Positions 42,783 through 52,460 of a stretch of DNA of 64,000 nt are shown piece after piece. The notes beneath the pieces are model-generated. The model did no database searches. It saw only the letters and a program-made list of their open reading frames with translations, and had not been told where the DNA came from. The first letter of the stretch is position 1. Every line of letters begins with the position of its first letter. A program made the translations under genes and the position numbers. This DNA comes from Bacillus sp. X1(2014) (GTDB taxonomy: Bacteria; Bacillota; Bacilli; Bacillales_B; DSM-18226), in assembly GCF_007678255.1 (NCBI RefSeq), contig NZ_VEED01000024.1, forward strand, positions 1 to 64,000, written 5' to 3'.

Positions 42783-45700
42783 TTACTCTTTTGAACCCAC
42801 TTTTTCTGATTCAAATGCTTGTTCAGGAACAATGTTTAACGTATCGACTTGTTGTAAGTCATCGTCATCTTCCGTATCGCGCATTTCAATTTCTTTTTCG
42901 TCACCTGAAAGAATTTTTACATCCATTCCTAGACTCTGAAGTTCTTTAATTAATACTTTGAATGATTCTGGAACACCTGGTTCCGGAACATTTTCACCTT
43001 TGACAATCGCTTCGTACGTTTTCACACGACCAACCACGTCATCGGATTTAACCGTAAGGATTTCTTGAAGTGTGTATGCTGCACCGTATGCTTCAAGTGC
43101 CCAAACCTCCATCTCACCAAAGCGCTGACCACCAAATTGAGCTTTACCGCCCAGTGGCTGCTGCGTAACTAATGAGTAAGGTCCAGTTGAACGGGCATGG
43201 AGTTTATCATCAACCATGTGTGCAAGTTTAATCATATACATGACACCTACAGAGACACGGTTGTCAAATGGTTCCCCAGAACGGCCATCATATAGGACGG
43301 TTTTCGCATCACGAGCCATACCTGCTTCTTCAATTGTTCCCCAAACATCTTCTTCACGGGCTCCGTCAAATACTGGAGAAGCAACATGAATGCCTAGGTA
43401 GCGTGCTGCCATTCCAAGATGGAGTTCCAGCACCTGTCCAATGTTCATCCGTGATGGTACCCCTAGTGGATTTAACATGATATCGACTGGTGTGCCGTCT
43501 GGTAAATACGGCATATCTTCTTCCGGTAAAATCCTTGAGATAACCCCTTTGTTACCGTGACGTCCCGCCATTTTATCACCTTCAGAAATCTTACGTTTCT
43601 GAACGATGTAGACACGGACAAGTTGGTTTACACCTGGTGGCAGTTCATCGCCATCTTCACGATTAAAGACTTTAACATCAAGGACAATCCCACCGCCGCC
43701 ATGTGGCACACGAAGAGAAGTATCACGAACTTCACGAGCCTTTTCACCAAAGATTGCATGTAAAAGACGTTCCTCTGCTGTTAATTCTGTAACCCCTTTT
43801 GGTGTTACTTTACCAACTAACAAATCACCATCTTTAACTTCGGCACCAGTACGAATGATACCGCGCTCATCCAAGTTACGAAGAGCATCTTCTCCGACGT
43901 TTGGAATATCACGTGTAATTTCTTCAGGCCCTAGTTTGGTATCACGGGATTCTGATTCATATTCTTCAATATGAATCGATGTGTATACATCGTCTTTTAC
44001 AAGACGTTGATTCATAATAATCGCATCTTCATAGTTATAACCATCCCATGTCATAAAGGCAACAAGGACGTTTCGGCCTAATGCTAATTCTCCCAATTCC
44101 ATTGATGGACCATCAGCAAGAATTTCGCCTTTGGTTACACGGTTACCCACTGCAACAATCGGACGTTGGTTATAACAGGTTCCTTGGTTAGAACGGATGA
44201 ATTTTAGCATGCGGTATTTATCAAGATTTCCTTTTACCTCTTGACCGTCAACCACATTAATACGACGCACCCATACCTCACGCGCTTCCACGTGTTCAAC
44301 AATACCTTCGTGCTTACAGATTACCGCTGCACCTGAGTCTTTACCAGATACATATTCCATACCTGTTCCAACACGAGGGGCTTCTGGCTGCATAAGCGGT
44401 ACGGCTTGACGCTGCATGTTCGCACCCATTAGAGCACGGTTGGAGTCATCATTTTCAAGGAACGGAATACATGCTGTTGCCGCAGACACTACTTGCTTTG
44501 GCGATACATCCATATAGTCAATGCGTTCACGTTTAACAACAGTATTCTCACCACGGAAACGAGCAACAACTTCCTCATCCAAGAAGGAACCGTCGTCACC
44601 TAAGCGAGAGTTTGCTTGGGCTACTACATAGTTATCTTCTTCGTCAGCTGTTAAGTAATCGATCCGAGCAGTAACCTTACCAGTATCAGGGTCAACCCTC
44701 CGGTATGGTGTTTCGATAAAACCAAAACGGTTAACTTTCGCATATGATGAAAGCGAGTTAATCAGACCAATGTTTGGACCTTCAGGTGTTTCAATCGGAC
44801 ACATCCGGCCATAGTGGGAGTAGTGAACGTCACGAACTTCCATTCCAGCACGTTCACGCGTTAAACCACCAGGTCCTAATGCAGAGAGACGGCGCTTGTG
44901 AGTTAATTCAGCAAGCGGGTTGGTTTGGTCCATGAACTGTGATAATTGCGAGCTGCCAAAGAACTCTTTAATAGACGCAATAACTGGACGAATGTTGATC
45001 AATTGCTGTGGTGTGATCGTTGCAGTGTCTTGAATTGACATTCTTTCACGAACCACACGCTCCATACGGGATAACCCAATCCGGAATTGATTCTGAAGCA
45101 ATTCTCCAACAGAACGAAGACGTCTGTTCCCTAAGTGATCGATATCATCCGTGTCACCGACACCATGTAATAAATTAAAGAAGTAGCTAATTGATGCAAT
45201 GATATCAGCCGGTGTAATATTTTTAATTGGTTCTGCCACATAGGCATTACCTAAGACATTAATTACTTTTTCACTTTCATCACCAGGAGCATAAATCTTA
45301 ATATCCTGAAGTGTGATCTCGTCTTCTACAACTCCGCCATACGGATTAAAGCCTTTGAAATTAATATTCTTTTCAAGAGCAGGGATAATTCTATCAAGGT
45401 TTCTTCTATCTAGAATCAATCCTTTTTCGGCAATAATTTCACCTGTTTCAGGATCCGCAAGGGACTCTGCTAAGCGTTGGTTGAATAAACGATTTTTAAT
45501 ATGAAGCTTTTTATTAATTTTATAGCGGCCTACATTAGCAAGGTCATAGCGCTTAGGGTCAAAGAAACGTGACACTAATAAGCTCTTTGCATTTTCAACG
45601 GTAGGTGGTTCACCAGGACGCAGACGCTCATAAATTTCTAAAAGGGCCTTTTCGACACCTTCCGTATTGTCTTTCTCAAGTGTATTACGGATGTATTCGT

Positions 45701-46340
45701 TATCCCCAATCAATTCAATGATTTCTTGATCAGAGCCGAAACCAAGTGCACGCAAAAGAACCGTAACGGGCAGTTTCCGAGTACGATCTATTCTCACATA
45801 AACGACATCTTTAGCATCTGTTTCATATTCGAGCCAAGCGCCGCGGTTCGGAATGACGGTAGCTGAAAAGCCCCTCTTTCCATTTTTATCGAACTTCCCA
45901 CTATAGTAAACACTCGGAGAGCGCACTAATTGTGAAACGATAACACGTTCTGCCCCATTAATGACAAACGTACCTGTTTCAGTCATAAGTGGAAAATCAC
46001 CCATAAATACATCTTGATCTTTTACTTCACCTGTTTCTTTGTTAACAAGACGTACTTTTACACGCAAAGGAGCAGAATATGTAACGTCCCGTTCTTTTGA
46101 TTCCTCTACTGAATACTTTGGATCGCCAAGACTGTAATCAATAAATTCTAGTGATAGGTTACCAGTAAAGTCCTCGATTGGTGAAATATCCTGGAACATT
46201 TCACGCAAACCCTCATCAAGAAACCATTGATAAGAAGAGGTTTGGATTTCAATAAGATTTGGTAATTCTAAAACTTCACTGATTCGTGCGTAACTTCTTC
46301 GTTGGCGGTGTCGTCCATACTGAACTAGTTGACCTGTCAA
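42783..46340 (-). CDS. rpoB: RNA polymerase beta subunit
   Basis: Second large catalytic subunit, 1185 residues. The rifampicin region reads [33 protein letters not shown] with the sensitive residues Gln, Asp, His and Ser in place. Catalytic-region motifs [19 protein letters not shown] and [13 protein letters not shown] are present. I start at TTG 46340 ([19 protein letters not shown]): GAGGGG lies eight bases upstream and B. subtilis rpoB also starts with TTG here; GTG 46349 would overlap the ribosome-binding site. Confidence 0.98.
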   Translation of the reverse strand: MTGQLVQYGRHRQRRSYARISEVLELPNLIEIQTSSYQWFLDEGLREMFQDISPIEDFTGNLSLEFIDYSLGDPKYSVEESKERDVTYSAPLRVKVRLVNKETGEVKDQDVFMGDFPLMTETGTFVINGAERVIVSQLVRSPSVYYSGKFDKNGKRGFSATVIPNRGAWLEYETDAKDVVYVRIDRTRKLPVTVLLRALGFGSDQEIIELIGDNEYIRNTLEKDNTEGVEKALLEIYERLRPGEPPTVENAKSLLVSRFFDPKRYDLANVGRYKINKKLHIKNRLFNQRLAESLADPETGEIIAEKGLILDRRNLDRIIPALEKNINFKGFNPYGGVVEDEITLQDIKIYAPGDESEKVINVLGNAYVAEPIKNITPADIIASISYFFNLLHGVGDTDDIDHLGNRRLRSVGELLQNQFRIGLSRMERVVRERMSIQDTATITPQQLINIRPVIASIKEFFGSSQLSQFMDQTNPLAELTHKRRLSALGPGGLTRERAGMEVRDVHYSHYGRMCPIETPEGPNIGLINSLSSYAKVNRFGFIETPYRRVDPDTGKVTARIDYLTADEEDNYVVAQANSRLGDDGSFLDEEVVARFRGENTVVKRERIDYMDVSPKQVVSAATACIPFLENDDSNRALMGANMQRQAVPLMQPEAPRVGTGMEYVSGKDSGAAVICKHEGIVEHVEAREVWVRRINVVDGQEVKGNLDKYRMLKFIRSNQGTCYNQRPIVAVGNRVTKGEILADGPSMELGELALGRNVLVAFMTWDGYNYEDAIIMNQRLVKDDVYTSIHIEEYESESRDTKLGPEEITRDIPNVGEDALRNLDERGIIRTGAEVKDGDLLVGKVTPKGVTELTAEERLLHAIFGEKAREVRDTSLRVPHGGGGIVLDVKVFNREDGDELPPGVNQLVRVYIVQKRKISEGDKMAGRHGNKGVISRILPEEDMPYLPDGTPVDIMLNPLGVPSRMNIGQVLELHLGMAARYLGIHVASPVFDGAREEDVWGTIEEAGMARDAKTVLYDGRSGEPFDNRVSVGVMYMIKLAHMVDDKLHARSTGPYSLVTQQPLGGKAQFGGQRFGEMEVWALEAYGAAYTLQEILTVKSDDVVGRVKTYEAIVKGENVPEPGVPESFKVLIKELQSLGMDVKILSGDEKEIEMRDTEDDDDLQQVDTLNIVPEQAFESEKVGSKE

Positions 46341-46567
46341 CTGATTCACCCCTCAAATCAAGCGTTATTATTAAAATCTATTTACGTTTATGGAACAGAA
46401 ATTTACTCCTTTTCCAGTAAACAAAAAGAAAAAGGGTTTTTTGTTAAAAACCACATTTTCACATTTAGACTATTATTTTGTCATCATTTCCTTAATATTC
46501 CTTTTTTATACAAGATATTCAAGTATTTATAGGAATAATTCGGAAATTATTATGATGGCATTTTATA

Positions 46568-46596
46568 ATGCTATCATAGTGACATTTTCAAGTCAA
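46568..46596 (-). promoter_or_regulatory. candidate SigA promoter of rpoB-rpoC
   Basis: Minus-strand TTGACT (46596-46591), 17-base spacer, TAGCAT (46573-46568), at the 3' end of ybxB. It gives a leader of about 220 bases with runs of A/T and an imperfect dyad AATAATTTCCGAATTATT. Confidence 0.55.
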
Positions 46597-47195
46597 CTTT
46601 TTTGTGCCCTTATGACAAAATAACCTTTGGATTTGTCAATAGTTTCGACGTGATTAAATAAATTATTTAATTTTTCAATTGCGGATGGTGCACCTTGTTT
46701 CTTTTGAATGACAACCCAGAGCTCCCCTTGTGACACGAGATGATCAAAGCTTTGTTCAAAAATGTCATGGACTGTTTTTTTCCCTGCTCTGATCGGCGGA
46801 TTTGTTAAAATAGCTGCAAATGTGTTTTCCTTCACATTTAACAACCGATCACTTTCATAGATTGTAACATTCTGGATCCGATTTAATTCTGCATTTTCCT
46901 TTGCCAATTCAATAGCCCGCTCATTAACATCAACCATATGTATCATACGTTCATGATAATATTTTGCAAGCGAAAGACCAATTGGACCGTAGCCGCAGCC
47001 AACATCCAGGAGTAATCCGTCTGCATTTGGCATTTCAAAAGACTCAATTAATAAACGTGAGCCGAAATCTACTTCTCCTTTTGAAAACACACCGTTATCC
47101 GTTTTAAAACGAAAAAGGTTATTTTTTAAAGTGTAGTCCCAAAATTTCGGGTCACTTTCGACCTTTTGTGTTCGAGAATAGTAGTGTTCAGACAA
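46593..47195 (-). CDS. ybxB: class I SAM-dependent methyltransferase YbxB (RsmC/RlmG-like)
   Basis: The 200-residue product has the SAM-binding motif LDVGCGYGPIGLSLA (about 63-77), an acidic ribose-binding end of strand 2 (MVDVNERA) and motif IV TNPPIRAGK, which is typical of RsmC-type rRNA guanine-N2 methyltransferases. I start at TTG 47195 (MSEHYYSRTQ) since GGAGG is eight bases upstream and B. subtilis YbxB begins MSEHYYS; GTG 47204 overlaps the ribosome-binding site. The exact RNA target is not established from sequence. Confidence 0.9.
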   Translation of the reverse strand: MSEHYYSRTQKVESDPKFWDYTLKNNLFRFKTDNGVFSKGEVDFGSRLLIESFEMPNADGLLLDVGCGYGPIGLSLAKYYHERMIHMVDVNERAIELAKENAELNRIQNVTIYESDRLLNVKENTFAAILTNPPIRAGKKTVHDIFEQSFDHLVSQGELWVVIQKKQGAPSAIEKLNNLFNHVETIDKSKGYFVIRAQKS

Positions 47196-47272
47196 CTGAC
47201 TCACCTCCGAGGAAGATTAATAATTGAAGATTAACGAGGAAAAGAAACTAAAAACCTAGATTCTATTAAGCC

Positions 47273-47299
47273 AAAAAAAGCCCGCTTATACAGCGAGCT
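47273..47299 (-). terminator. terminator of rplJ-rplL
   Basis: Minus-strand stem AGCTCGCT/AGCGGGCT (one G-U pair; 47299-47279) followed by TTTTTTTGG, 15 bases after the rplL stop. Confidence 0.8.
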
Positions 47300-47313
47300 C
47301 GTTTTTGTGATTA

Positions 47314-47676
47314 TTACTTAACTTCAACGTTTGCTCCAACTTCATCAAGCTTAGCTTTAATTGCTTCAGCTTCATCTTTAGAAACGCCTTCTTTAACTGG
47401 CTTTGGAGTGTTGTCAACAAGGTCTTTTGCTTCTTTAAGACCAAGACCAGTGATTTCACGAACAACTTTGATAACCTTGATTTTTTGATCGCCAGCGCCA
47501 GCTAGGATTACATCAAATTCAGTTTTTTCTTCAACAGCAGCAGCACCTGCGCCGCCAACCATTGCTACTGGAGCAGCAGCAGTTACGCCGAATTCTTCTT
47601 CGATTGCTTTTACTAGATCGTTAAGTTCTAAAACAGTCATAGTTTTAACTGCTTCAATGATTTGTTCTTTAGTCAT
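47314..47676 (-). CDS. rplL: 50S ribosomal protein L7/L12 (bL12)
   Basis: The stalk protein that recruits translational GTPases. The 120-residue product has the N-terminal dimerisation domain, an Ala/Gly-rich hinge and the C-domain with [28 protein letters not shown] precedes ATG 47676. Confidence 0.99.
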   Translation of the reverse strand: MTKEQIIEAVKTMTVLELNDLVKAIEEEFGVTAAAPVAMVGGAGAAAVEEKTEFDVILAGAGDQKIKVIKVVREITGLGLKEAKDLVDNTPKPVKEGVSKDEAEAIKAKLDEVGANVEVK

Positions 47677-47732
47677 GATTAATTTCCTCCTTAGTTTTCG
47701 TTCGAATTTATTAGTGTGACGTTAAGACTAGC

Positions 47733-48233
47733 TTACGCGCCTTGTTCTTCTTTTTGTTCTGCAACTGCTTTTGTAACAAGAGCAAGGTTGCGGATTGGAG
47801 CTTGTAGTACGCTGAGTAACATAGATAGTAAACCTTCGCGTGATGGTAGGTCAGCAAGAGCTTTAATTTCTTCAGCTGTTGCAACGTTTCCTTCAATTAC
47901 ACCTGCTTTTAGTTCAAGTGCTTCATGCTTTTTCGCAAAGTCGTTCAAGATTTTAGCTGGTGCTACTACATCTTCAGTACTGAACGCAATTGCGTTTGGA
48001 CCTGTTAATGCAGCGTTTAAATCAGCAAGGCCAGCTGCTTCAGCCGCACGGCGTGTCATTGAGTTTTTGTAAACTTTGAATTCCACACCAGCTTCACGAA
48101 GCTGTTTACGAAGTTCAGTTACTTCTGCAACTGAAAGACCACGGTAATCAACAACAACTGTTGATACGCTGTTCTTTAATTTATCAGAAATTTCGCTAAC
48201 GATTTGTTGCTTTAATTCGATTGCACTGCTCAT
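47733..48233 (-). CDS. rplJ: 50S ribosomal protein L10 (uL10)
   Basis: Anchors bL12 dimers to 23S rRNA and autoregulates its operon through the leader RNA. The 166-residue product has [24 protein letters not shown] and a C-terminal helix for bL12 binding. CAGGAGGTG precedes ATG 48233. Confidence 0.98.
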   Translation of the reverse strand: MSSAIELKQQIVSEISDKLKNSVSTVVVDYRGLSVAEVTELRKQLREAGVEFKVYKNSMTRRAAEAAGLADLNAALTGPNAIAFSTEDVVAPAKILNDFAKKHEALELKAGVIEGNVATAEEIKALADLPSREGLLSMLLSVLQAPIRNLALVTKAVAEQKEEQGA

Positions 48234-48280
48234 CTTTACACCTCCTGTAGAATTTCTACATTTATACCAGGCAAATAAAC

Positions 48281-48395
48281 GCCTCCATATCGAACGGTGA
48301 CATGGAGGCAGGATAACAACTGATTACTCAGTTATATATATCGCATTACCTCGGCAGGAAATTAAGTGCATTTAGCACACCTGCTGTCTACAGTA
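48281..48395 (-). promoter_or_regulatory. L10 leader with attenuator
   Basis: On the minus strand the conserved L10-binding segment reads GTAGACAGCAGGTGTGC...TTAATTTCCTGCCGAGG (48395-48344), as known for Firmicute L10 leaders. Downstream a terminator-like stem GCCTCCAT/ATGGAGGC (48309-48302, 48288-48281) is followed by GTTTATTT. Family knowledge: L10(L12)4 binding promotes premature termination. Confidence 0.85.
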
Positions 48396-48425
48396 CAAAT
48401 GTTATTATTTTAAACAACAAAATAG

Positions 48426-48454
48426 ATTATATAAAATCTAGTTTACGTTGTCAA
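48426..48454 (-). promoter_or_regulatory. SigA promoter of rplJ-rplL
   Basis: Minus-strand TTGACA (48454-48449), 17-base spacer, TATAAT (48431-48426): a perfect consensus match, 11 bases beyond the rplA stop. Confidence 0.9.
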
Positions 48455-48464
48455 TTGGTAAAAT

Positions 48465-49163
48465 TTATTTAACAGCTACTGATGAAGGATCAACTTTAAC
48501 GCCAGGTCCCATTGTAGAAGCAACAGTTACGTTCTTCATGTAAGTACCTTTTGCAGCAGAAGGCTTCACTTTTAGCATAGTTTCAAATACAGTGTTGAAG
48601 TTTTCAACAAGCTTTTCGTTTTCGAAAGAAGCTTTACCGATTGGCACGTGGATGTTACCAGACTTGTCAACGCGGTATTCAACTTTACCTGCTTTAATTT
48701 CATTGATTGCACGAGTTACATCAAATGTAACTGTACCTGTTTTAGGGTTTGGCATTAAGCCTTTAGGTCCTAATACACGACCTAATTTACCAACTTCACC
48801 CATCATGTCAGGAGTTGCTACGATTACATCAAATTCAAACCAACCTTGTTGGATCTTGTTGATGTACTCAGCATCGCCTACATAATCAGCGCCAGCTGCT
48901 TCTGCTTCTTTTACTTTTTCCCCTTTAGCGAAAACTAGAACGCGTTGCGTTTTACCAGTTCCGTTAGGAAGTACAACTGCACCACGAATTTGTTGGTCAG
49001 CTTTCTTAGGGTCAACACCTAAACGGAATGCTACTTCAAGAGTTGCATCAAATTTAGCGAAGTTTGTTTGTTTTGCAAGATCAATTGCTTCAACAATTGG
49101 ATATGCTTTTAGGCGATCTACAAGCTTTGAAGCTTCTAAATACTTCTTACCTTTTTTAGCCAT
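48465..49163 (-). CDS. rplA: 50S ribosomal protein L1 (uL1)
   Basis: uL1 forms the mobile L1 stalk that helps E-site tRNA leave. The 232-residue product starts [17 protein letters not shown] and has the FVPGTGK-equivalent [17 protein letters not shown] and the [14 protein letters not shown] motif. AGGAGG precedes ATG 49163. Confidence 0.98.
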   Translation of the reverse strand: MAKKGKKYLEASKLVDRLKAYPIVEAIDLAKQTNFAKFDATLEVAFRLGVDPKKADQQIRGAVVLPNGTGKTQRVLVFAKGEKVKEAEAAGADYVGDAEYINKIQQGWFEFDVIVATPDMMGEVGKLGRVLGPKGLMPNPKTGTVTFDVTRAINEIKAGKVEYRVDKSGNIHVPIGKASFENEKLVENFNTVFETMLKVKPSAAKGTYMKNVTVASTMGPGVKVDPSSVAVK

Positions 49164-49210
49164 TTTAATTTCCTCCTAGATTGTGGTTTTAACGTTGAAT
49201 AACTCCCACG

Positions 49211-49243
49211 AAAAAGGTTGCGAGTGTTTATAACGTCGCAACC
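49211..49243 (-). terminator. terminator-like hairpin between rplK and rplA
   Basis: Perfect 8-bp stem GGTTGCGA/TCGCAACC (49243-49236, 49223-49216), 12-base loop, followed by TTTTTCG on the minus strand. It lies inside the rplK-rplA operon, about 50 bases before rplA, so it may act as a partial terminator or an L1-responsive attenuator. Confidence 0.7.
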
Positions 49244-49277
49244 CCTTCATTTTACAAAAAACAATCAGTTACATGGA

Positions 49278-49703
49278 TTAGTCTTCGATGACGATACCCA
49301 TGCTGCGAGCAGTACCTTCAACCATGCGCATTGCTGCTTCAACGCTAGCTGCGTTTAGGTCAGGCATTTTCTGTTCCGCAATCTCGCGTACTGTATTACG
49401 CTTAACTGTTGCTACTTTATTACGGTTAGGTTCACCAGAACCTGACTGGATTCCAGCTGCTACTTTCAAAAGAACGGCAGCAGGAGGAGTTTTCGTAATA
49501 AATGTAAATGAACGGTCTTCAAATACCGTAATTTCAACAGGGATGATCAAACCAGCTTGATCTGCTGTACGAGCGTTAAATTCTTTACAGAATCCCATGA
49601 TGTTAACACCGGCTTGACCTAGTGCAGGACCAACTGGCGGCGCAGGGTTTGCTTTCCCAGCAGGAATTTGTAATTTAACGACTTTAATTACTTTTTTAGC
49701 CAC
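49278..49703 (-). CDS. rplK: 50S ribosomal protein L11 (uL11)
   Basis: uL11 is in the GTPase-associated centre and, in relatives, needed for RelA activation and thiostrepton action. I start at GTG 49703 ([20 protein letters not shown], 141 residues) with AAGGAGGTG upstream; the track frame three codons longer overlaps that site. It contains the N-domain Pro-rich [21 protein letters not shown] type sequence. Confidence 0.98.
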   Translation of the reverse strand: MAKKVIKVVKLQIPAGKANPAPPVGPALGQAGVNIMGFCKEFNARTADQAGLIIPVEITVFEDRSFTFITKTPPAAVLLKVAAGIQSGSGEPNRNKVATVKRNTVREIAEQKMPDLNAASVEAAMRMVEGTARSMGIVIED

Positions 49704-49841
49704 GAGACACACCTCCTTAAAGTCCGTGATGTGGTAATAGGGTCTTTAGGAACCCTCCCACTCAGGCATCTGTCTTTATCTATTGATCATAAAGAACTTG
49801 ACATAAGTCTTGTCTCACATGGAGACATACTGACCTATGAA

Positions 49842-49870
49842 ATATTACCACTTTTTTAAAATGATTTCAA
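49842..49870 (-). promoter_or_regulatory. SigA promoter of rplK-rplA
   Basis: Minus-strand TTGAAA (49870-49865), 17-base spacer, TAATAT (49847-49842), just after the nusG stop. The leader of about 130 bases has a GGGTCTTTAGGAACCC-type hairpin near the rplK start. Confidence 0.7.
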
Positions 49871-49881
49871 GTTTTTTTACA

Positions 49882-50415
49882 TTAAAGTTTTTCAATCTGA
49901 GTAAAATCAAGTTCTACAGGGGTATCACGGCCGAACATATTAACAAGAACCTTCAGCTTCGCCTTGTCTTTATCCATCTCTTCCACTGATCCTGTAAAGT
50001 TAGCAAATGGACCTTCTTTAACTCGAACCGTTTCGCCAATTTCATAATCAGCATCGACACGAGTTTCGGTAACACCCATTCGTTTTAGTATTACGACAAC
50101 CTCTTCTGGTAGTAAGGGGGTTGGTTTAGAACCTGATCCTGATGATCCAACAAACCCTGTTACTCCAGGAGTATTCCGTACTACGTACCAAGAATCATCT
50201 GTCATCACAATTTCCACTAATACATAACCTGGGAACACTTTACGCTTTACTACTTTTTTCTTGCCGTTTTTTAGTTCGGTCTCTTCTTCTTCAGGGACAA
50301 CTACTCGGAAAATCTTATCTTGCATCCCCATTGATTCAACCCGTTTTTCTAAATTTGCTTTTACTTTATTTTCATAACCCGAGTAAGTATGTAATACATA
50401 CCAATTTTTTTCCAT
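49882..50415 (-). CDS. nusG: transcription termination/antitermination factor NusG
   Basis: NusG binds RNA polymerase, promotes pausing in Bacillus and couples to antitermination. The 177-residue product has the NGN domain (MEKNWYVLHTYSGYENKVK...FPGYVLVEIVM) and a C-terminal KOW domain (VRVKEGPFANFTGSVEEMD). The start is fixed by the family, but no Shine-Dalgarno lies at normal spacing: GGGAGGG is 22 bases upstream, with a small GGAC/GTCC hairpin between (see findings). A terminator and a repeat separate it from secE. Confidence 0.97.
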   Translation of the reverse strand: MEKNWYVLHTYSGYENKVKANLEKRVESMGMQDKIFRVVVPEEEETELKNGKKKVVKRKVFPGYVLVEIVMTDDSWYVVRNTPGVTGFVGSSGSGSKPTPLLPEEVVVILKRMGVTETRVDADYEIGETVRVKEGPFANFTGSVEEMDKDKAKLKVLVNMFGRDTPVELDFTQIEKL

Positions 50416-50470
50416 TTAAGAGGACTAGAACGTCCGTCCCTCCCTATTTATTAGTCATAGACTATTTTTA

Positions 50471-50642
50471 GGCTCTGTTAATATTGCTTGTTGATTTCCG
50501 CTTCAGGCACGTGCGGTTCGCGGGCGGTCCGGGGAGCCTCCTCGGCGCTTAAGCGCCTGTGGGGTCTCCCCTGCCCCGTACTCCCGCAGGTGTCTCATGC
50601 CTTCCGCTCCAATTAACATAGTCGCATAATTAACAATGGGCT
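50471..50642. repeat. palindromic MITE-like repeat, copy 2
   Basis: The left end GGCTCTGTTAA matches copy 1 at 2956; the right end is degenerate (TAACAATGGGC). The 62-base core CCGGGGAGCC...CCCGCAGG is identical in both copies and they share orientation. It sits in the 325-bp secE-nusG spacer, about 55 bases upstream of nusG. Confidence 0.85.
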
Positions 50643-50664
50643 TTAAAATAGTATTTTTTAAACA

Positions 50665-50690
50665 AATAAAAAACCCGTTATACGGGCTTT
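50665..50690 (-). terminator. terminator after secE
   Basis: Minus-strand AAGCCCGT/ACGGGTTT (50689-50671, three-base loop) followed by TTTTATTTG, about 50 bases after the secE stop. It implies nusG gets its transcripts from read-through or from a promoter inside the repeat region. Confidence 0.75.
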
Positions 50691-50740
50691 TAGATAAAAA
50701 TTCCTTTATTAATCACCATTATACCATGAAAGTTGATTTA

Positions 50741-50923
50741 TTATTCAAGAATTAAACGAATCAATTTTGAAATCCCTAAATCAAGAACTGCAAAGAACGC
50801 TGCGAAAAAAACAACGGTCGTTAATACAGTAATCGTCGAGCGTGTTAGTTCTCCGCGTTTTGGCCAGCTAACTTTCCTCATCTCACGGAATATATCACTG
50901 AAGAACTTCGTTATGCGCTGCAT
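50741..50923 (-). CDS. secE: preprotein translocase subunit SecE
   Basis: SecE clamps the SecY channel. The 60-residue product is the short Gram-positive form: an amphipathic helix (FREMRKVSWPKRGELTRST) and one transmembrane segment (about 30-52). GGGGGT precedes ATG 50923. Confidence 0.96.
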   Translation of the reverse strand: MQRITKFFSDIFREMRKVSWPKRGELTRSTITVLTTVVFFAAFFAVLDLGISKLIRLILE

Positions 50924-50968
50924 GTTAAGTAACCCCCAAAATAAAATAACTATAAGAATATAGGATGA

Positions 50969-51115
50969 CTATTTTGTTTCTCGATGAATGGTATGGGTGG
51001 TGCACGTTTTGCAGAATTTTTTCAATTCTAATCGCTCTGTTTGTGTCTGCTTGCTGATTGTCGAATAGTTACGAGAACCGCAAACTGCACATGCAAGGAT
51101 AACTTTTTTACTCAT
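50969..51115 (-). CDS. rpmGB: 50S ribosomal protein L33 (bL33), zinc-binding type
   Basis: A 48-codon gene starting [20 protein letters not shown] and ending THTIHRETK. The CxxC...CxxC zinc ligands (Cys9, Cys12 and the KFCKTC pair) make it the zinc form. Between sigH and secE, where Bacillus carries rpmGB. The weak AGATG start context has only AAAGGTGT about 8 bases upstream. Confidence 0.94.
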   Translation of the reverse strand: MSKKVILACAVCGSRNYSTISKQTQTERLELKKFCKTCTTHTIHRETK

Positions 51116-51227
51116 CTTCGACACCTTTACCCAATTTTCTATTATATCCTTAAAAATGTACCATGTACCCTAATTATTGTCAATATCCCTTGAAAACGGT
51201 TCAAATTTATGCCATAAAGGTAGGTTA

Positions 51228-51878
51228 TTACAGTGAAAATTCACGAAGTTCGAGATATCGTTCCAACTTTCTTTTCACTCGCTGCAGAGCATTATCAATG
51301 GATTTCACATGACGATTCAGTTCTTCTGAAATTTCTTGATAGGATTGACCATCCAAGTAAAGGGCTAATACCTTTCTTTCTAAGTCACTTAATAATTCAG
51401 TCATTTTAAATTCAATATGGTCAAATTCTTCTTGATTAATGATTAGCTCCTCAGGGTCAAGTACCTTTGCTCCTGACAAAACATCCATTAATGTTCGATC
51501 GGACTCCTCATCATAAATCGGCTTGTCCAAAGAGACATACGAATTTAACGGGATATGCTTTTGCCGTGTTGCGGTTTTAATGGCTGTTATAATTTGACGA
51601 GTAATGCACAGCTCGGCAAATGCCTTAAAGGAGGTCAGTTTGTCCTCTCTGAAGTCACGAATGGCTTTATACAAACCAATCATCCCTTCTTGGACAATAT
51701 CTTCTTTATCAGCTCCAATTAAAAAATAGGACCTAGCTTTTGCACGTACAAAATTACGATACTTGTGAATTAAATAATCCAACGCTTCACTATCACCGTG
51801 GTGCACCAAATAAACAATTTCTTCATCTTCCATTATGAGGAACTGCTGGTTGACCTTTGTTCCGAAGTCCGTACTCAA
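51228..51878 (-). CDS. sigH: RNA polymerase sigma-H factor
   Basis: SigH directs early sporulation and competence promoters such as spo0A and spo0F. The 216-residue product has region 2 (DYLIHKYRNFVRAKARSYFLIGADKEDIVQEG) and region 4 (LSDLERKVLALYLDGQSYQEISEEL). I start at TTG 51878 (MSTDFGTKVN) with GGTGGAGG eight bases upstream, close to the 218 residues of B. subtilis SigH; the longer frame to 51929 lacks a site. Confidence 0.96.
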   Translation of the reverse strand: MSTDFGTKVNQQFLIMEDEEIVYLVHHGDSEALDYLIHKYRNFVRAKARSYFLIGADKEDIVQEGMIGLYKAIRDFREDKLTSFKAFAELCITRQIITAIKTATRQKHIPLNSYVSLDKPIYDEESDRTLMDVLSGAKVLDPEELIINQEEFDHIEFKMTELLSDLERKVLALYLDGQSYQEISEELNRHVKSIDNALQRVKRKLERYLELREFSL

Positions 51879-51947
51879 AGTAGATCGCCTCCACCGAACA
51901 AGCATAGTTAGTAATAGTATACATGACAATTTTTTCAGTGTCCACGT

Positions 51948-52457
51948 TCACTTTTGACCTCTGCGCCACTTTTCAAAAATTTCTGCCATTTCATCACTCA
52001 TATTTATTTTCGATACAGGTTTTTTTTCTTGAATCTTCTTCACTTTCTGTTCGATCCCTTTTTCAATGGAGGACATTTCAATGAGCAGCTCTCGAGCGGA
52101 TTTCCTTAATGCCCCTTGTCCAAAGATAGCCCATTGCTCTGTAAAATCGGAGGTGGCAACATGTATTTGCGTTCTCCGATTACTTAGGCTAATCGCCAAT
52201 TTTTCTATCCGCTCATCTGCTGTTTCATTTTCTTTAGTAAAGATGACTTCTACTTGATGATTTTTATATTTCTTCTCTGTTCCTTGTACATAATAGGCAT
52301 CAAAGACAACAATTACACGATATCCGGAATAGGCTTGATACTCCGCCATTCTTTCAACAAGACGATCTCTTGCAGCTGGCAGATCTCGATCTTTTAACGC
52401 CCTAAGTTCCGGCCAGGCCCCAATAATGTTATATCCGTCGACAAGCAGGATATCCAT
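51948..52457 (-). CDS. rae1: NYN-domain ribosome-dependent mRNA endonuclease Rae1 (YacP)
   Basis: The 169-residue product has the PIN-like NYN fold: LVDGYNIIGAW at the N-terminus and conserved Asp in VVFDAYYV and HVATSDFTEQ. In B. subtilis Rae1 (YacP) cuts mRNA in the ribosomal A site. It starts 3 bases after rlmB, within cysE-cysS-mrnC-rlmB-yacP. Confidence 0.92.
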   Translation of the reverse strand: MDILLVDGYNIIGAWPELRALKDRDLPAARDRLVERMAEYQAYSGYRVIVVFDAYYVQGTEKKYKNHQVEVIFTKENETADERIEKLAISLSNRRTQIHVATSDFTEQWAIFGQGALRKSARELLIEMSSIEKGIEQKVKKIQEKKPVSKINMSDEMAEIFEKWRRGQK

Positions 52458-52460
52458 ATG

